NCBI RefSeq assembly: GCF_000745855.1
Contig: NZ_JQKD01000027.1
Span: 24,829-88,828 of the forward strand
Direction: 5' to 3'
Length of the DNA stretch: 64,000 bases
Origin: Xenophilus azovorans DSM 13620
Lineage (GTDB): Bacteria > Pseudomonadota > Gammaproteobacteria > Burkholderiales > Burkholderiaceae_C
In this document: in pieces, positions 17,198 through 26,794 of the stretch
How the letters are laid out: each line of letters opens with the position of its first letter
Numbering within the stretch: the first letter of the stretch is position 1
Translations under genes and position numbers: made by a program
The notes under the pieces: generated by a model
Databases searched by the model: none
The model's input: only the letters and a program-made list of their open reading frames with translations
Told to the model about the DNA's origin: nothing

Positions 17198-18232
17198 ATG
17201 CCCCGATCGCCACTCGCTCCCCTGCCCTTCGAGGGCGCCATCACCGACGTCGCCGGCCTGGAGGTCGGCCATTTCACCGACACCCGCCGGCCCACCGGCT
17301 GCACTGTCGTCATCGCCCGCGAGGGCGCGGTGGCCGGCGTGGACGTGCGCGGCGCCGCGCCCGGCACGCGCGAGACCGACCTGCTCGCGCCCGGCAACCT
17401 GGTGCAGCAGGTGCATGCCATCGTGCTGGCCGGCGGCAGCGCCTGGGGCCTGGCCGCGGCCGACGGCGCCGTGCGCTGGCTGGAGGAGCACGGCGTGGGC
17501 CTGGACGTGCGCTTCGGCACGCTGCCCATCGTGCCCGCCGCCGTGCTGTTCGATCTGCCGCTCTCCCATTCAGGCGATGCGCGCATCCGCCCCGACGCCG
17601 CGGCCGGCCACGCCGCCTGCGCCGCCGCCGGCACGCAGGCGCCGGCCGAAGGCAACGTGGGCGCCGGCGCCGGCGCGCTGGTGGGCAAGCTCTTCGGCGC
17701 GCAGCACGCGATGAAGGGCGGCATCGGCACCGCCTCGGTGAAGGTCGGCGGCCTCACGGTCGGCGCGCTGATCGCCGTCAATGCGCTGGGCGACGTGATC
17801 GACCCCGACACCGGCGCCGTGCTGGCCGGCGCGCGCACCGACGACGGCCGCGCCCTGCGCGACACGCGCCGCAGCCTGCTGCGCGGCGAACTGCCGCGGC
17901 CGCTGCTGGCGGGCACCAACACCACCATCGGCGTGGTCGCCACCGACGCTCGGATCACCAAGGTGCAGGCCAACCGCCTGGCCAGCGTGGCGCACGACGG
18001 CCTGGCGCGCGCCATCAACCCGGTGCACACCATGAGCGACGGCGACACGCTGTTCGCGCTGGCCACCGGCCGCGTGCCGCTGGCCGACGACGGTCCGGGC
18101 ATGACGGTGCTGTCCGTCATGGCGGCCGAGGCGGTCGCCCGCGCCACCGTGCGCGCGGTGCGCGCGGCGCAGGGCGTGCGCGTGGGCGGGATGCACTTCC
18201 CCGCCATGGCGGACCTGGACGCGCGGGGCTGA
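17198..18232 (+). CDS. P1-family (DmpA/S58) aminopeptidase
   Basis: 344 residues matching the DmpA/L-aminopeptidase fold. The proenzyme cleavage site is seen in LLAGTNTTIGVVATDA, where cleavage before a Thr in the NTT segment would free the N-terminal nucleophile. Other conserved pieces are IVLAGGSAWGLAAADGAV and GNVGAGAGALVGKLFG. Family members release N-terminal amino acids or beta-peptides. No signal peptide. It is followed after 2 bp by a TAXI-type receptor gene, an arrangement suggesting co-transcription. Confidence 0.9.
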   Translation: MPRSPLAPLPFEGAITDVAGLEVGHFTDTRRPTGCTVVIAREGAVAGVDVRGAAPGTRETDLLAPGNLVQQVHAIVLAGGSAWGLAAADGAVRWLEEHGVGLDVRFGTLPIVPAAVLFDLPLSHSGDARIRPDAAAGHAACAAAGTQAPAEGNVGAGAGALVGKLFGAQHAMKGGIGTASVKVGGLTVGALIAVNALGDVIDPDTGAVLAGARTDDGRALRDTRRSLLRGELPRPLLAGTNTTIGVVATDARITKVQANRLASVAHDGLARAINPVHTMSDGDTLFALATGRVPLADDGPGMTVLSVMAAEAVARATVRAVRAAQGVRVGGMHFPAMADLDARG

Positions 18233-18234
18233 GC

Positions 18235-19638
18235 ATGCGCGTGCCCCGCTTCGTCAAGCTCGCGGTGCTGGCGGTGCGCGACCTGATCGCGTCGGCCGGG
18301 CCGGTGGTCTTCATCGTCATCGGCGTGCTGATCGCCGCCTACGTCTACCTGGAGCCGCAGCCGCCGAAGACGGTGCGGCTGGCCACCGGCCCGGCCGGCA
18401 GCGCGTACGCCGAATTCGGCCGGCGCTACGCCACTGCCCTGCGCGCCAACGGCATCACGGTGGTCGAGCAGGCCACCAGCGGCTCGCTGGACAACCTGCG
18501 CCTGCTGCGCGAGGGGCAGGCCGACGTGGGCTTCGTGCGCGGCGGCGCGGCCGACCCGGTGGCCGACGAGGAGGCGGGGCTGACCTCGCTGGGCGCCCTG
18601 TTCTACGAGCCGCTGTGGATCTTCTACCGGCAGGAGGCGCTGCCCGAGCCGACGCCCGCGCGGTCCGCACGGCCGGCGCGGCGCAGCGCGCCCGCCATCA
18701 CCTCGCTGGCGCAGTTGAAGGACCTGCGGGTGAACGTGGGCACCCCCGGCAGCGGCGTGCCGGAGGTGTTCGAACGGATGCTGCGCGCCAACCGGCTCGA
18801 CCCGCCGCAGATGCGGCTGTCGCAGCTCGAGCAGGCACCCGCCACCGAGGCGCTGGAAGCCGGCCTGCTCGACGTGGTGGTGCTCGCCTCGGCGCCGCAG
18901 TCGCCGCTGGTGCAGCGGCTGCTGCGCACGCCGGGCGTCGCGCTGGCCGACCTGGGCCAGGCCGAGGCGTACACGCGCATCTTCCCCTTCTTCTCGGCGG
19001 TGGACCTGCCGCGCGGCGTGGTCGACCTGGCGGCCGACGTGCCGCCGCACGACGTGGCCATGCTGGCCGCCACCACTTCGCTGCTCACGCGCGAGGACAC
19101 GCACCCCGCCCTGCGCCAGCTCTTCGCGCAGGCGGCGCAGGGCATCCACAGCGGCGCCGGCTGGTTCAACGGCGCGCGCGACTTCCCCAACACCCGCACC
19201 AGCGAGCTGCCCGTCAGCCCCGAGGGCGACCGCGCCATCAACGGCACGCCGCCCTTCTGGCAGCGCTTCCTGCCCTTCTGGGCCAGCAACCTGGTCGAGC
19301 GCATGTGGCTGGTGCTCGGCGGCCTGGTCGTGCTGCTGCTGCCGCTGTCGCGCATCGTGCCGCCGCTGTACACCTTCCGCGTGCGGCGGCGCGTGTTCCG
19401 CTGGTACGCGCGGCTGCGCGAGATCGAGGCCAAGGTGGACGCCGGCACCGGCGAGCGCAACGAGCTGCTGGACGAACTGGACGAGCTGGACCGCGTCGCC
19501 AACAAGGTGACGGTGCCGCTCTCGTACGCGCAGGAGCTCTACATGCTGCGCAACAACATCCACGCGGTGCGCAAGCGGCTGCTGGCGAAGCGCCCGGCAG
19601 CGGCGGGCACGGGACCCGCACCATCGCCGTCACCGTGA
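18235..19638 (+). CDS. Membrane-anchored TAXI-type TRAP solute receptor
   Basis: 467 residues. A membrane helix at about 19-40 (VVFIVIGVLIAAYVYL) is followed by a TAXI-type periplasmic binding domain (VRLATGPAGSAYAEFGRRYA, then VNVGTPGSGVPEVFERML). A second helix lies at about 360-380 (MWLVLGGLVVLLLPLSRIV) and a charged coiled-coil-like tail (EIEAKVDAGTGERNELLDELDEL) at about 395-450. Ordinary TAXI receptors are soluble and paired with a DctQM permease; no permease is adjacent here. The extra helix and cytoplasmic tail suggest a signalling or scaffold role, or docking to a remote permease. It overlaps the next convergent gene by 9 bp. Confidence 0.85.
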   Translation: MRVPRFVKLAVLAVRDLIASAGPVVFIVIGVLIAAYVYLEPQPPKTVRLATGPAGSAYAEFGRRYATALRANGITVVEQATSGSLDNLRLLREGQADVGFVRGGAADPVADEEAGLTSLGALFYEPLWIFYRQEALPEPTPARSARPARRSAPAITSLAQLKDLRVNVGTPGSGVPEVFERMLRANRLDPPQMRLSQLEQAPATEALEAGLLDVVVLASAPQSPLVQRLLRTPGVALADLGQAEAYTRIFPFFSAVDLPRGVVDLAADVPPHDVAMLAATTSLLTREDTHPALRQLFAQAAQGIHSGAGWFNGARDFPNTRTSELPVSPEGDRAINGTPPFWQRFLPFWASNLVERMWLVLGGLVVLLLPLSRIVPPLYTFRVRRRVFRWYARLREIEAKVDAGTGERNELLDELDELDRVANKVTVPLSYAQELYMLRNNIHAVRKRLLAKRPAAAGTGPAPSPSP

Positions 19639-20832
19639 ACGGGTGCCGGGCGCACCGGCAAGCACCACGCCCAGCAGCGCGCCCACGGCGATCTGCACGC
19701 CGACGGCGGGCCAGCCCACGGCCGACAGCAGCAGGCCGGCGAGCGCGGGCGCCAGCACCTGCCCCAGGTAGTTGCCCTGCATCAGCAGGCCCAGGCTCAT
19801 CGGCGCGAGTTCCGGCGCGGGCGCCGCGCCCGGCGCGCTGGCCAGCAGGACGGCCGGCAGCACCCCGGCCAGCGCGGAGAACAGCGTGCACAGCGGAATC
19901 ACCGCCGGCGCCGGCATGGCGGGCAGGAAGACGGCCAGGCCCAGCGCGCCCGTGAGGGTGCAGGCCGCGGCCATCAGCCGCCCGGCAGGCACGCCGCGCT
20001 GCAGCAGCGCGCCCGCCGCCACGTTGCCGAGGATGTTGGCCACCACGACGAAGGCGCTCGCTAACCCGGCCTGCCCTTCCGACAGGCCGGCGCGCTGCCC
20101 CAGGAAGGCCGGCAGGAAGGCCATCAGCGCGAAGAACTGCAGGTTGTAGGCGGCGAAGGCCAGCGCCAGCCGCAGCGGCGGCCAGCAGCGCAGCACGGCG
20201 CGCGCGCCCTGCCACGCATCCGGCCGCGCGTCCGCCGCCACGGGCGGTGCGGGCAGCCGCCATGCAAGCCACAGCGCCATCAGCAGCGCGAGCGCCGCGT
20301 CGAGCCGCCACAGCATGCGCCAGCCGCCGAGCATCGGCCCCAGCAGCATCGACAGCGCGATGCCGATGCCCATGAAGGTGCTCCAGAAGCCGAAGACCAC
20401 GCTTCGGCGCGCCGGCGGCGTCAGACGGTTCAGCGCCGCCGGCGCCGCGACCATCACCAGCACGAAGCCCAGGCCCTCCACCACCCGGCTCGCCAGGAGC
20501 CAGCCATAGGCGGGCGCCGCACCGCCCGCCAGGCTGGCCAGCCCGAGGATGCACAGGCCCGCGACCAGCACGCGCCGGTCGCCGCAGCGCATCGCCAGCA
20601 GGCCCGCCGCCATGCTGCCCAGCAGGCCGACGACGGCGAAGACCGACAGCATGCCGCCCAGGTCCGCCGGGCCCAGGCCGAAGTCGCGCGCCACGCCGTT
20701 CATGGCGATCGGCGCCTTGCCCACGTGCAGCGCCGACACCACGCCCGCCAGGATCACCAGCACGACGACGGCGCGGTCGAAGCGGGCTTCGGCCTGCGGG
20801 ACGGCGCGCAGGGTGGACGCTCGCGTGTTCAT
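19630..20832 (-). CDS. MFS transporter (CynX/NimT-like)
   Basis: 400 residues, twelve hydrophobic segments with the MFS loop motif as GLLAMRCGDRRVLV between helices 2 and 3. The overall pattern recalls cyanate/nitroimidazole or drug-efflux MFS carriers. Its start overlaps the stop of the outer-membrane factor gene by 4 bp (ATGA), making it the last gene of the SoxR-linked adaptor-RND-OMF operon. Co-expression with a drug pump suggests export, but the substrate is unknown. Confidence 0.85.
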   Translation of the reverse strand: MNTRASTLRAVPQAEARFDRAVVVLVILAGVVSALHVGKAPIAMNGVARDFGLGPADLGGMLSVFAVVGLLGSMAAGLLAMRCGDRRVLVAGLCILGLASLAGGAAPAYGWLLASRVVEGLGFVLVMVAAPAALNRLTPPARRSVVFGFWSTFMGIGIALSMLLGPMLGGWRMLWRLDAALALLMALWLAWRLPAPPVAADARPDAWQGARAVLRCWPPLRLALAFAAYNLQFFALMAFLPAFLGQRAGLSEGQAGLASAFVVVANILGNVAAGALLQRGVPAGRLMAAACTLTGALGLAVFLPAMPAPAVIPLCTLFSALAGVLPAVLLASAPGAAPAPELAPMSLGLLMQGNYLGQVLAPALAGLLLSAVGWPAVGVQIAVGALLGVVLAGAPGTRSR

Positions 20833-22310
20833 CGCGTCTGCGCGCTGGCGAGCGCGTTCGCCCGGGCCGGGCCGGCGCCATCACGGCCCGGCGCATTCGG
20901 CCATCCGCCGGCCAGCGCCTGGTGCAGCGCCACGGCCGCCTGCGCGGCGCGCGTGCGGCTGTCGGCCCACGCATCCTGTGCGGCCAACTGCGCGCGCTGG
21001 GCGTCCAGCACCTCCAGCAGGCCGATGCTGCCGGCGTCCAGCCGCACGCGCGCCAGCCGCAGCGCGGCCTCGCTGTCCAGCGCCGCGCGCGCCAGGAAGG
21101 CGTCCTCCTCGCGCGTGCGGTCGTAGCGCGCCAGCGCGTTCTCCGCGGACTCCAGCGCCGCCAGCACCGCGCGCTGGTAATCGGCCAGCGCCGCGGCGGC
21201 ATCGGCCTGGCTGGCCTCGATGCGCGCGCGCACCCGGCCCACGTCGAGGAAGGACCAGTCGATGCCCAGCACGGCGCTGTTCGACTCGCTGGCGCTGCGC
21301 CACAGGCCGCTGCCGCCGCCGGCGACGCTGCCCAGCACGGCCCCGAGCGTGACGCGGGGGAAGAGATCGGCGCTGGCCACGCCCACGCGCGCGGTGGCGG
21401 CGTGCAGACGCGCCTCGGCCGCGCGCACGTCGGGACGCCGGCGCAGCAGCGCGGCGGGCGTGCCCGCGTCCGGGCGCGGCGGCAGCGCGAACAGCGGGCC
21501 GGGCGCATCCAGTTCGTCGATCAGCGCGCCCGGCGGCAGGCCGGTCAGCACCGCCAGGCGGTGCTGGGCGACAGCGATCTGCGCGGCCAGCGCCGGCACG
21601 CGCGAGGACGTACCTTCGAGCAGCATGCGCGCCCGGGCTTCGTCGAAGGCGGTGCCGCGCCCGCCCGCCAGCCGCGCCTGCACCAGCCGCAGCGTCTCCT
21701 GCTGGGCCTGCGCGTTCTCGCGCGCCACGCGCAGGCGCGCCTGCAGGCCGCGCAACTGCGCGTAGGTACCCGCCACCTCGCCGACGATCGCCATGCGCAG
21801 GGCCTGCGCATCGGCGCCGGCCGCCTCGGCATCGGCGCGGCTGGCCTCGATGTGCCGGCGCACCCGGCCGGCCAGGTCGATCTCCCAGCCGGCCTGGATC
21901 GCCACGCCGACGCTCCCGACGGAGCGCGGCCGGCCCTGGGCCTCGGCCTCGGACAGCCGGGCATGCCGCGCACTGCCCTGCGCGGTGACGGTAGGCAGCC
22001 GGTCGAAGCCGGCCTCGCGGCCCATGGCCAGCGCACGCTCGTAGCGTGCCAGCGCCAGCCGCAGGTCCTGGTTGGCGTCCAGCGCGCGGGCCACCAGGGC
22101 ATCGAGCCGGTCGTCGCGGAAGGCGCGCCAGAACGCGGCGTCGGCGGGCGCGTCGTTCGCGGACGGCAGCGCGTCCCGCGCGAAACGATCCGGCAGCGCG
22201 GCGGGCGGCGGCGGCGTCCGGTGGTCCGGGCCGACCGCGCAACCGGCCAGCGCGGCGGCGGCCGCCATCGCGCACAGGCGGCGGCACAGGCTTGCAACGG
22301 CTTCACGCAT
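20829..22310 (-). CDS. RND efflux outer-membrane factor lipoprotein (NodT family)
   Basis: 493 residues. The signal ends in a lipobox LAGC with the lipidated Cys24. Two OEP repeats follow, with a typical PDHRTPPPP start and repeated long helices; RRPDVRAAEARLHAATARVGVASADLFPRVTL is the family segment. It forms the trimeric outer-membrane channel for the pump encoded upstream. The ATG overlaps the end of the RND gene by 8 bp. Confidence 0.93.
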   Translation of the reverse strand: MREAVASLCRRLCAMAAAAALAGCAVGPDHRTPPPPAALPDRFARDALPSANDAPADAAFWRAFRDDRLDALVARALDANQDLRLALARYERALAMGREAGFDRLPTVTAQGSARHARLSEAEAQGRPRSVGSVGVAIQAGWEIDLAGRVRRHIEASRADAEAAGADAQALRMAIVGEVAGTYAQLRGLQARLRVARENAQAQQETLRLVQARLAGGRGTAFDEARARMLLEGTSSRVPALAAQIAVAQHRLAVLTGLPPGALIDELDAPGPLFALPPRPDAGTPAALLRRRPDVRAAEARLHAATARVGVASADLFPRVTLGAVLGSVAGGGSGLWRSASESNSAVLGIDWSFLDVGRVRARIEASQADAAAALADYQRAVLAALESAENALARYDRTREEDAFLARAALDSEAALRLARVRLDAGSIGLLEVLDAQRAQLAAQDAWADSRTRAAQAAVALHQALAGGWPNAPGRDGAGPARANALASAQTR

Positions 22311-25300
22311 GCGTCGCCTCCTCTCCCGCCGCACCGGCGCCGGGCGCGGCCAGCCGCGTGCCCGCGAGCCGGCGCAGCGCCACGTAGAACACGGGCGTGA
22401 GGAACAGGCCGAACACCGTGACGCCGAGCATGCCGCCGACCACGGTCACGCCCGTCGCCAGCCGGATCTCGCTGCCGGCGCCGGCGCCCAGCAGCAGCGG
22501 CACCGCGCCGGCGATGAAGGCCACCGAGGTCATGACGATGGGCCGCAGGCGCAGGCGGCAGGCCTGCAGCGCGGCCTGCACGGTGTCCATGCCGCGCATC
22601 TCCATCTCGCGCGCGAACTCGATGATCAGGATCGCGTTCTTGCAGGCCAGCCCCATCAGCACCACCAGGCCCACCTGCACGAAGACGTTGTTGTCGCCGC
22701 CGCTGAGCCACACGCCCAGCAGGCCCGCGCACATGCACACGGGCACGATCAGCACCACCGCCAGCGGCAGGGTCCAGCTCTCGTACAGCGCGGCCAGCAC
22801 CAGGAAGGCCAGGATCACCGCCACCGGGAACACGGCCAGCGCCGCGCGGCTCTGCGTGACCTGCTGGTAGCTCAGGTCGGTCCATTCGAGCGCGATGCCG
22901 CGCGGCAGCACCCGCCCGGCGATCTCCTGCAGCCGGGCGATCACCTGGCCGGAGGACAGCACGCGGGGGTCGGCGTCGCCGATCACGTCGGCGGCCGGGT
23001 AGCCGTTGTAGCGCACCACCGGGTCCGGCCCGAAGGTGGGCACGACGGTGGCCAGCGCGCCCAGCGGCACCATCTCGCCCGCCGCATTGCGCACCTGCAG
23101 CCGGCCGATGTCGGCCACCTGCTGGCGGTGCGCGCTGTCGGCCTGCACCATCACGCGGTAGACGCGGCCGAACAGGTTGAAGTCGTTCGCGTACACCGAG
23201 CCCAGGTTGGCCTGCAGCGCCTCGAACACGTCGGTCAGCGCCACGCCCTGGGCCTTGGCCTTCGCCCGGTCGAGCCGGACCTCCAGTTGCGGGATGTTGG
23301 ACTGGTAGGCGCTGACTGGATAGCCCATGCCCGGCGTCTTCGCCACCTCGGCCTGGAAGGCAGCCAGCGCGTTCTGCAGCGCGCCGAAGCCCAGCCCCGC
23401 GCGGTCCTGCAGGTACAGCGAGTAGCCCGAGCCGTTGCCCAGGCCCTCGATGGGCGGCGGCATCAGCGCGTAGGCGAAGCCGCCCTGCACGGCGGCGAAG
23501 CGCTCGCCCAGCTCCGCGGCGATCTGCTGCGCGCTGCGCGTGCGCTCGCCGAAGGGCTTGAGGCCGATGTACGAGTTGGTGACGTTGGGCGTGTTCACCT
23601 GCTGCAGCGCATTGAGCCCGGCGAAGGCCGTCACGCTTTCGACGCCCTCCACCTGGTGCGCGATGTCGTTGAGCTGGCGCGTCACGGCCTCGGTGCGGGC
23701 GAGCGAGGCGCCCTCCGGCAGCTTGGCGCCGGCGAAGAGGTACAGCTTGTCCTGCGTGGGGATGAAGCCCTCGGGCACCGCCCGGAACAACACGGCCGTG
23801 GCGGCCAGCAGCAGCGCGTAGACCAGGAACACCAGCCCGCGCCGGCCCAGCGTGCGCGACACGGTGCCTTCGTAGCGGTGCGCGCCGCGCAGGAAGAAGC
23901 GGTTGAAGGCGCCGAACAGGCGGCCGAAGCAGCGGTCGATGCCGCGCGTGAGCGCGTCCTTCGGCGCGCCGTGCGGGCGCAGCAGCCGCGCCGCCAGCGC
24001 GGGCGACAGGGTCAGCGAGTTGACCGCCGAGATCACCGTGGAGATGGCGATGGTGACCGCGAACTGCTTGTAGAACTGCCCCGTGACCCCGCTCAGGAAG
24101 GCCATGGGCACGAACACGGCGCACAGCACCAGGGCGATGGCGACGATGGGCCCCGAGACCTCGCGCATGGCCCGGTGCGCCGCCTCGCGCGGCGAGAAGC
24201 CCTGCTCGATGTAGCGCTCCACGTTCTCGACCACCACGATCGCGTCGTCCACCACGATGCCGATGGCCAGCACCAGGCCGAACAGCGTCAGGGTGTTGAT
24301 CGAGTAGCCCAGCAGGTACAGCCCCGCGAAGGTGCCGACGATGGACACCGGCACGGCCACCAGCGGAATGACCGAGGCGCGCCAGGTCTGCAGGAACAGC
24401 ACCACCACCAGCACCACGAGCACCACCGCCTCCAGCAGCGTCTTCTGCACCGCCTGGATGGAGGCGCGCACGAACACGGTCGGGTCCCACACGGCGCGGT
24501 AGGCCATGCCCTCCGGGAAGGCCTGCGACAGCGCCTCCAGCCGGGCATACACCGCCTCGGCCACGGCGAGCGCGTTGGCGCCGGGCGACAGGAAGATGCC
24601 GATGGTGGCCTGCGGCATGCCGTCGTACAGCGCGCGCAGCGAGTAGTCGCCCGAGCCGAGCTCGACGCGCGCCACGTCGGCCAGCCGCACCAGCTGGCCC
24701 GCCTCGCCGTGCTTGACCACGATGTCGCCGAACTCCGCCTCGCTGTGCAGGCGGCCCTGCACGTTGATGGACAGCAGCATCGGGTTGTCGCGCGGCGCGG
24801 GCTCCGCGCCCAATTGGCCGGCGGACACCTGCACGTTCTGCTCGCGCACCGCCCGCACCACGTCGGCCGCGGTGAGGCCGCGCGCGGCCAGCCGGCCCGG
24901 GTCGAGCCAGACGCGCATGGCGTACTCGCCCGCGCCGTAGACGCCCACGTCGCCCACGCCGTCCAGGCGCGACAGCTCGTCCTTGACGCGCAGGCTGAGG
25001 TGGTTGCGCAGGTACAGCGCGTCGTAGCGCTGGTCCGGCGAATAGAAGCTCACGTACATCAGCGGCGTGGGCGACTGCTTCTGCGTGGTGATGCCGTACT
25101 GGCGCACCTCCGCCGGCAGGCGCGCCTGAGCCTGGCTCACCCGGTTCTGCACGCGCACCGCGGCGGTGTCCGGGTCGATGCCGGGCTTGAAGGTGACGGT
25201 GAGCGCGAGGCTGCCGTCCGAGCCGGCCACCGACTTCATGTACATGATGCCCTCCACCCCGTTGACCGCCTCCTCCAGCGGGATGGCGACCGACTCGGCG

Positions 25301-25476
25301 ATCTCCTTGGGGTTGGCGCCCGGGTAGGTGGTGCGCACCACCACACTGGGCGGCACGACCTCGGGGTATTCGCCCGAAGGCAGCGCGGGGATGACGATCA
25401 GCCCCAGCGCGAAGATGACGACGGACAGCACGACCGCGAAGATCGGCCGGTCGATGAAGAACTTGGAGAGGTCCAC
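22303..25476 (-). CDS. RND multidrug efflux permease, HAE-1 family (MexF/CeoB-like)
   Basis: 1057 residues, full length. It starts MDLSKFFIDRPIFAVVLS as in MexF-type pumps, and the EYPEVVPPSVVV and YPGANPKEIAE segments also fit MexF better than AcrB. The proton-relay aspartates D410 and D411 lie in GIVVDDAIVVVENVER. It exports drugs or redox-active compounds with proton antiport. It is the central gene of a four-gene operon (adaptor, RND, OMF, MFS) whose promoter carries a SoxR site. Confidence 0.95.
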   Translation of the reverse strand: MDLSKFFIDRPIFAVVLSVVIFALGLIVIPALPSGEYPEVVPPSVVVRTTYPGANPKEIAESVAIPLEEAVNGVEGIMYMKSVAGSDGSLALTVTFKPGIDPDTAAVRVQNRVSQAQARLPAEVRQYGITTQKQSPTPLMYVSFYSPDQRYDALYLRNHLSLRVKDELSRLDGVGDVGVYGAGEYAMRVWLDPGRLAARGLTAADVVRAVREQNVQVSAGQLGAEPAPRDNPMLLSINVQGRLHSEAEFGDIVVKHGEAGQLVRLADVARVELGSGDYSLRALYDGMPQATIGIFLSPGANALAVAEAVYARLEALSQAFPEGMAYRAVWDPTVFVRASIQAVQKTLLEAVVLVVLVVVLFLQTWRASVIPLVAVPVSIVGTFAGLYLLGYSINTLTLFGLVLAIGIVVDDAIVVVENVERYIEQGFSPREAAHRAMREVSGPIVAIALVLCAVFVPMAFLSGVTGQFYKQFAVTIAISTVISAVNSLTLSPALAARLLRPHGAPKDALTRGIDRCFGRLFGAFNRFFLRGAHRYEGTVSRTLGRRGLVFLVYALLLAATAVLFRAVPEGFIPTQDKLYLFAGAKLPEGASLARTEAVTRQLNDIAHQVEGVESVTAFAGLNALQQVNTPNVTNSYIGLKPFGERTRSAQQIAAELGERFAAVQGGFAYALMPPPIEGLGNGSGYSLYLQDRAGLGFGALQNALAAFQAEVAKTPGMGYPVSAYQSNIPQLEVRLDRAKAKAQGVALTDVFEALQANLGSVYANDFNLFGRVYRVMVQADSAHRQQVADIGRLQVRNAAGEMVPLGALATVVPTFGPDPVVRYNGYPAADVIGDADPRVLSSGQVIARLQEIAGRVLPRGIALEWTDLSYQQVTQSRAALAVFPVAVILAFLVLAALYESWTLPLAVVLIVPVCMCAGLLGVWLSGGDNNVFVQVGLVVLMGLACKNAILIIEFAREMEMRGMDTVQAALQACRLRLRPIVMTSVAFIAGAVPLLLGAGAGSEIRLATGVTVVGGMLGVTVFGLFLTPVFYVALRRLAGTRLAAPGAGAAGEEATHA

Positions 25477-25486
25477 GGCGCCTCCT

Positions 25487-26662
25487 TCAGCGTGCCGGGG
25501 CCCGGACCACGCGCGCGTCTTCTTTTTCCTGCGGCGACCGCTCCCGCGCCTGCACCGGCATGCCGGGATAGAAGATCTTCTGCATGCCGTCGACCACCAC
25601 GCGCTCGCGCCCGTCCAGGCCGGACTGCACCACGCGCAGGGCGCCCACCCTGCGGCCCAGCGTCACGTCCTTGCGCACGGCCTTCCCGTCGTCGCCCACG
25701 ACGTAGACGTACTTGCGGTCCTGGTCGGTCAGCACCGCCTGCTCGTCGACCAGCATCGCCTCGGCCTCACCGCCGCCTTCCAGCCGGACCCGGGCGAACA
25801 GGCCCGGCGTGAAGCGATGCGCCGGGTTGGCGAGCACGGCCCGCGCGCGGATGGTGCCGGTGGCCGGGTCCACGCGGTTGTCCATGAAGTCCAGCCGGCC
25901 GGTGTGCGGGAAGCCGGCCTCGTCCGCCAGCCCCACCTGCACGGCGCGCTCGCCCCGGCGCGCCGCGCAGAGGTAGCGCAGGTAGCTTTGCTCGTCGGCA
26001 TCGAAGTGCACCTGCACCGGGTCCTGCGACACCACGGTCGCGAGCAGGCTCTGGTCGGCCTGCGCGAGGTTGCCCGCCGTCAGCAGCGCCCGCCCGGCGC
26101 GGCCCGCGATAGGCGAGCGCACCTCGGTGAACTCCAGCGCCAGCCGTGCCTGCGCCACCGCCGCCTCCGCGGCGCGCACGTCCGCCCGGCTCTGCGCCAG
26201 GCCGGCGCTGCGCGTGTCGTGCTCTTCCTGCGAGATGGCCTGGCCGGCGGCCAGCGTCTGTGCGCGCTGCGCCTGCAGCTGCGCCAGCGAGGCAGCGGCG
26301 CGCGCGCGTTCCAGCCCGGCCTGCGCGCTCGCCAGCGCCGCGCGGTACGGCCGCGGGTCGATCACGAACAGCAGGTCGCCGCGGCGCACCTCCTGCCCGT
26401 CCACGAAGGCGACCCGCTCGATCGCGCCGCTCACGCGGGGCCGCACCTCCACGCTGTGCACCGCCACGATCCGGCCGTTGAACTCGTCCCAGGGCCTGAC
26501 GCTGCGCGCCAGCACCGGCGACACGGTGACCTCGGGCGGCGACGCGGCAGGTGCGGTGCCGGCGGCGGGCTGGCAGCCCGCCAGCAGCGCCGCGAGGGCC
26601 GCCGCGGCGGCCAGGGCTCCCGCGCCGCGCACGGCGGGACGGGGTCGATTGCGTTGAACCAT
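25487..26662 (-). CDS. RND efflux periplasmic adaptor lipoprotein (MexE-like)
   Basis: 391 residues from the ATG giving MVQRNRPRPAVRG, preceded by GAAGGAAA. The lipobox LLAGC places the lipidated Cys at residue 30. A biotinyl-lipoyl hybrid region (VEVRPRVSGAIERVAFVDGQEV), a coiled-coil hairpin and membrane-proximal beta domains follow. It bridges the RND pump and the outer-membrane channel. First gene of the operon; its leader contains a SoxR-controlled promoter. Confidence 0.93.
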   Translation of the reverse strand: MVQRNRPRPAVRGAGALAAAAALAALLAGCQPAAGTAPAASPPEVTVSPVLARSVRPWDEFNGRIVAVHSVEVRPRVSGAIERVAFVDGQEVRRGDLLFVIDPRPYRAALASAQAGLERARAAASLAQLQAQRAQTLAAGQAISQEEHDTRSAGLAQSRADVRAAEAAVAQARLALEFTEVRSPIAGRAGRALLTAGNLAQADQSLLATVVSQDPVQVHFDADEQSYLRYLCAARRGERAVQVGLADEAGFPHTGRLDFMDNRVDPATGTIRARAVLANPAHRFTPGLFARVRLEGGGEAEAMLVDEQAVLTDQDRKYVYVVGDDGKAVRKDVTLGRRVGALRVVQSGLDGRERVVVDGMQKIFYPGMPVQARERSPQEKEDARVVRAPAR

Positions 26663-26751
26663 AGGATTTCCTTCTTCAGGCCAGGAGGACGGCGCCCCGA
26701 AGGCCGCCGCGACGGCGCTCCCGGTCACCCCGGGTCGCCGTCGAAATCGCT

Positions 26752-26782
26752 ATGATCAAAGTTCAAGTTAACTTGAAGTCAA
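26752..26782 (-). promoter_or_regulatory. SoxR operator and 19-bp-spaced promoter of the RND operon
   Basis: The perfect 16-bp palindrome TTCAAGTTAACTTGAA at 26762-26777 shares the CAAGTTAACTTG core of the E. coli soxS operator. On the minus strand it falls in the spacer between a -35 TTGACT (26777-26782) and a -10 GATCAT (26752-26757). The spacer is 19 bp, the over-long spacing that MerR-family activators correct by twisting DNA. On the other side it ends 17 bp before the soxR ATG, so SoxR probably also limits its own synthesis. Confidence 0.88.
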
Positions 26783-26794
26783 GAGGTGGCCGCC

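Noticed and set aside
17214..19563. Minus-strand open frame opposite the DmpA peptidase and TAXI receptor
   Set aside because: No domain recognised and low-complexity composition; the plus-strand genes have clear motifs.
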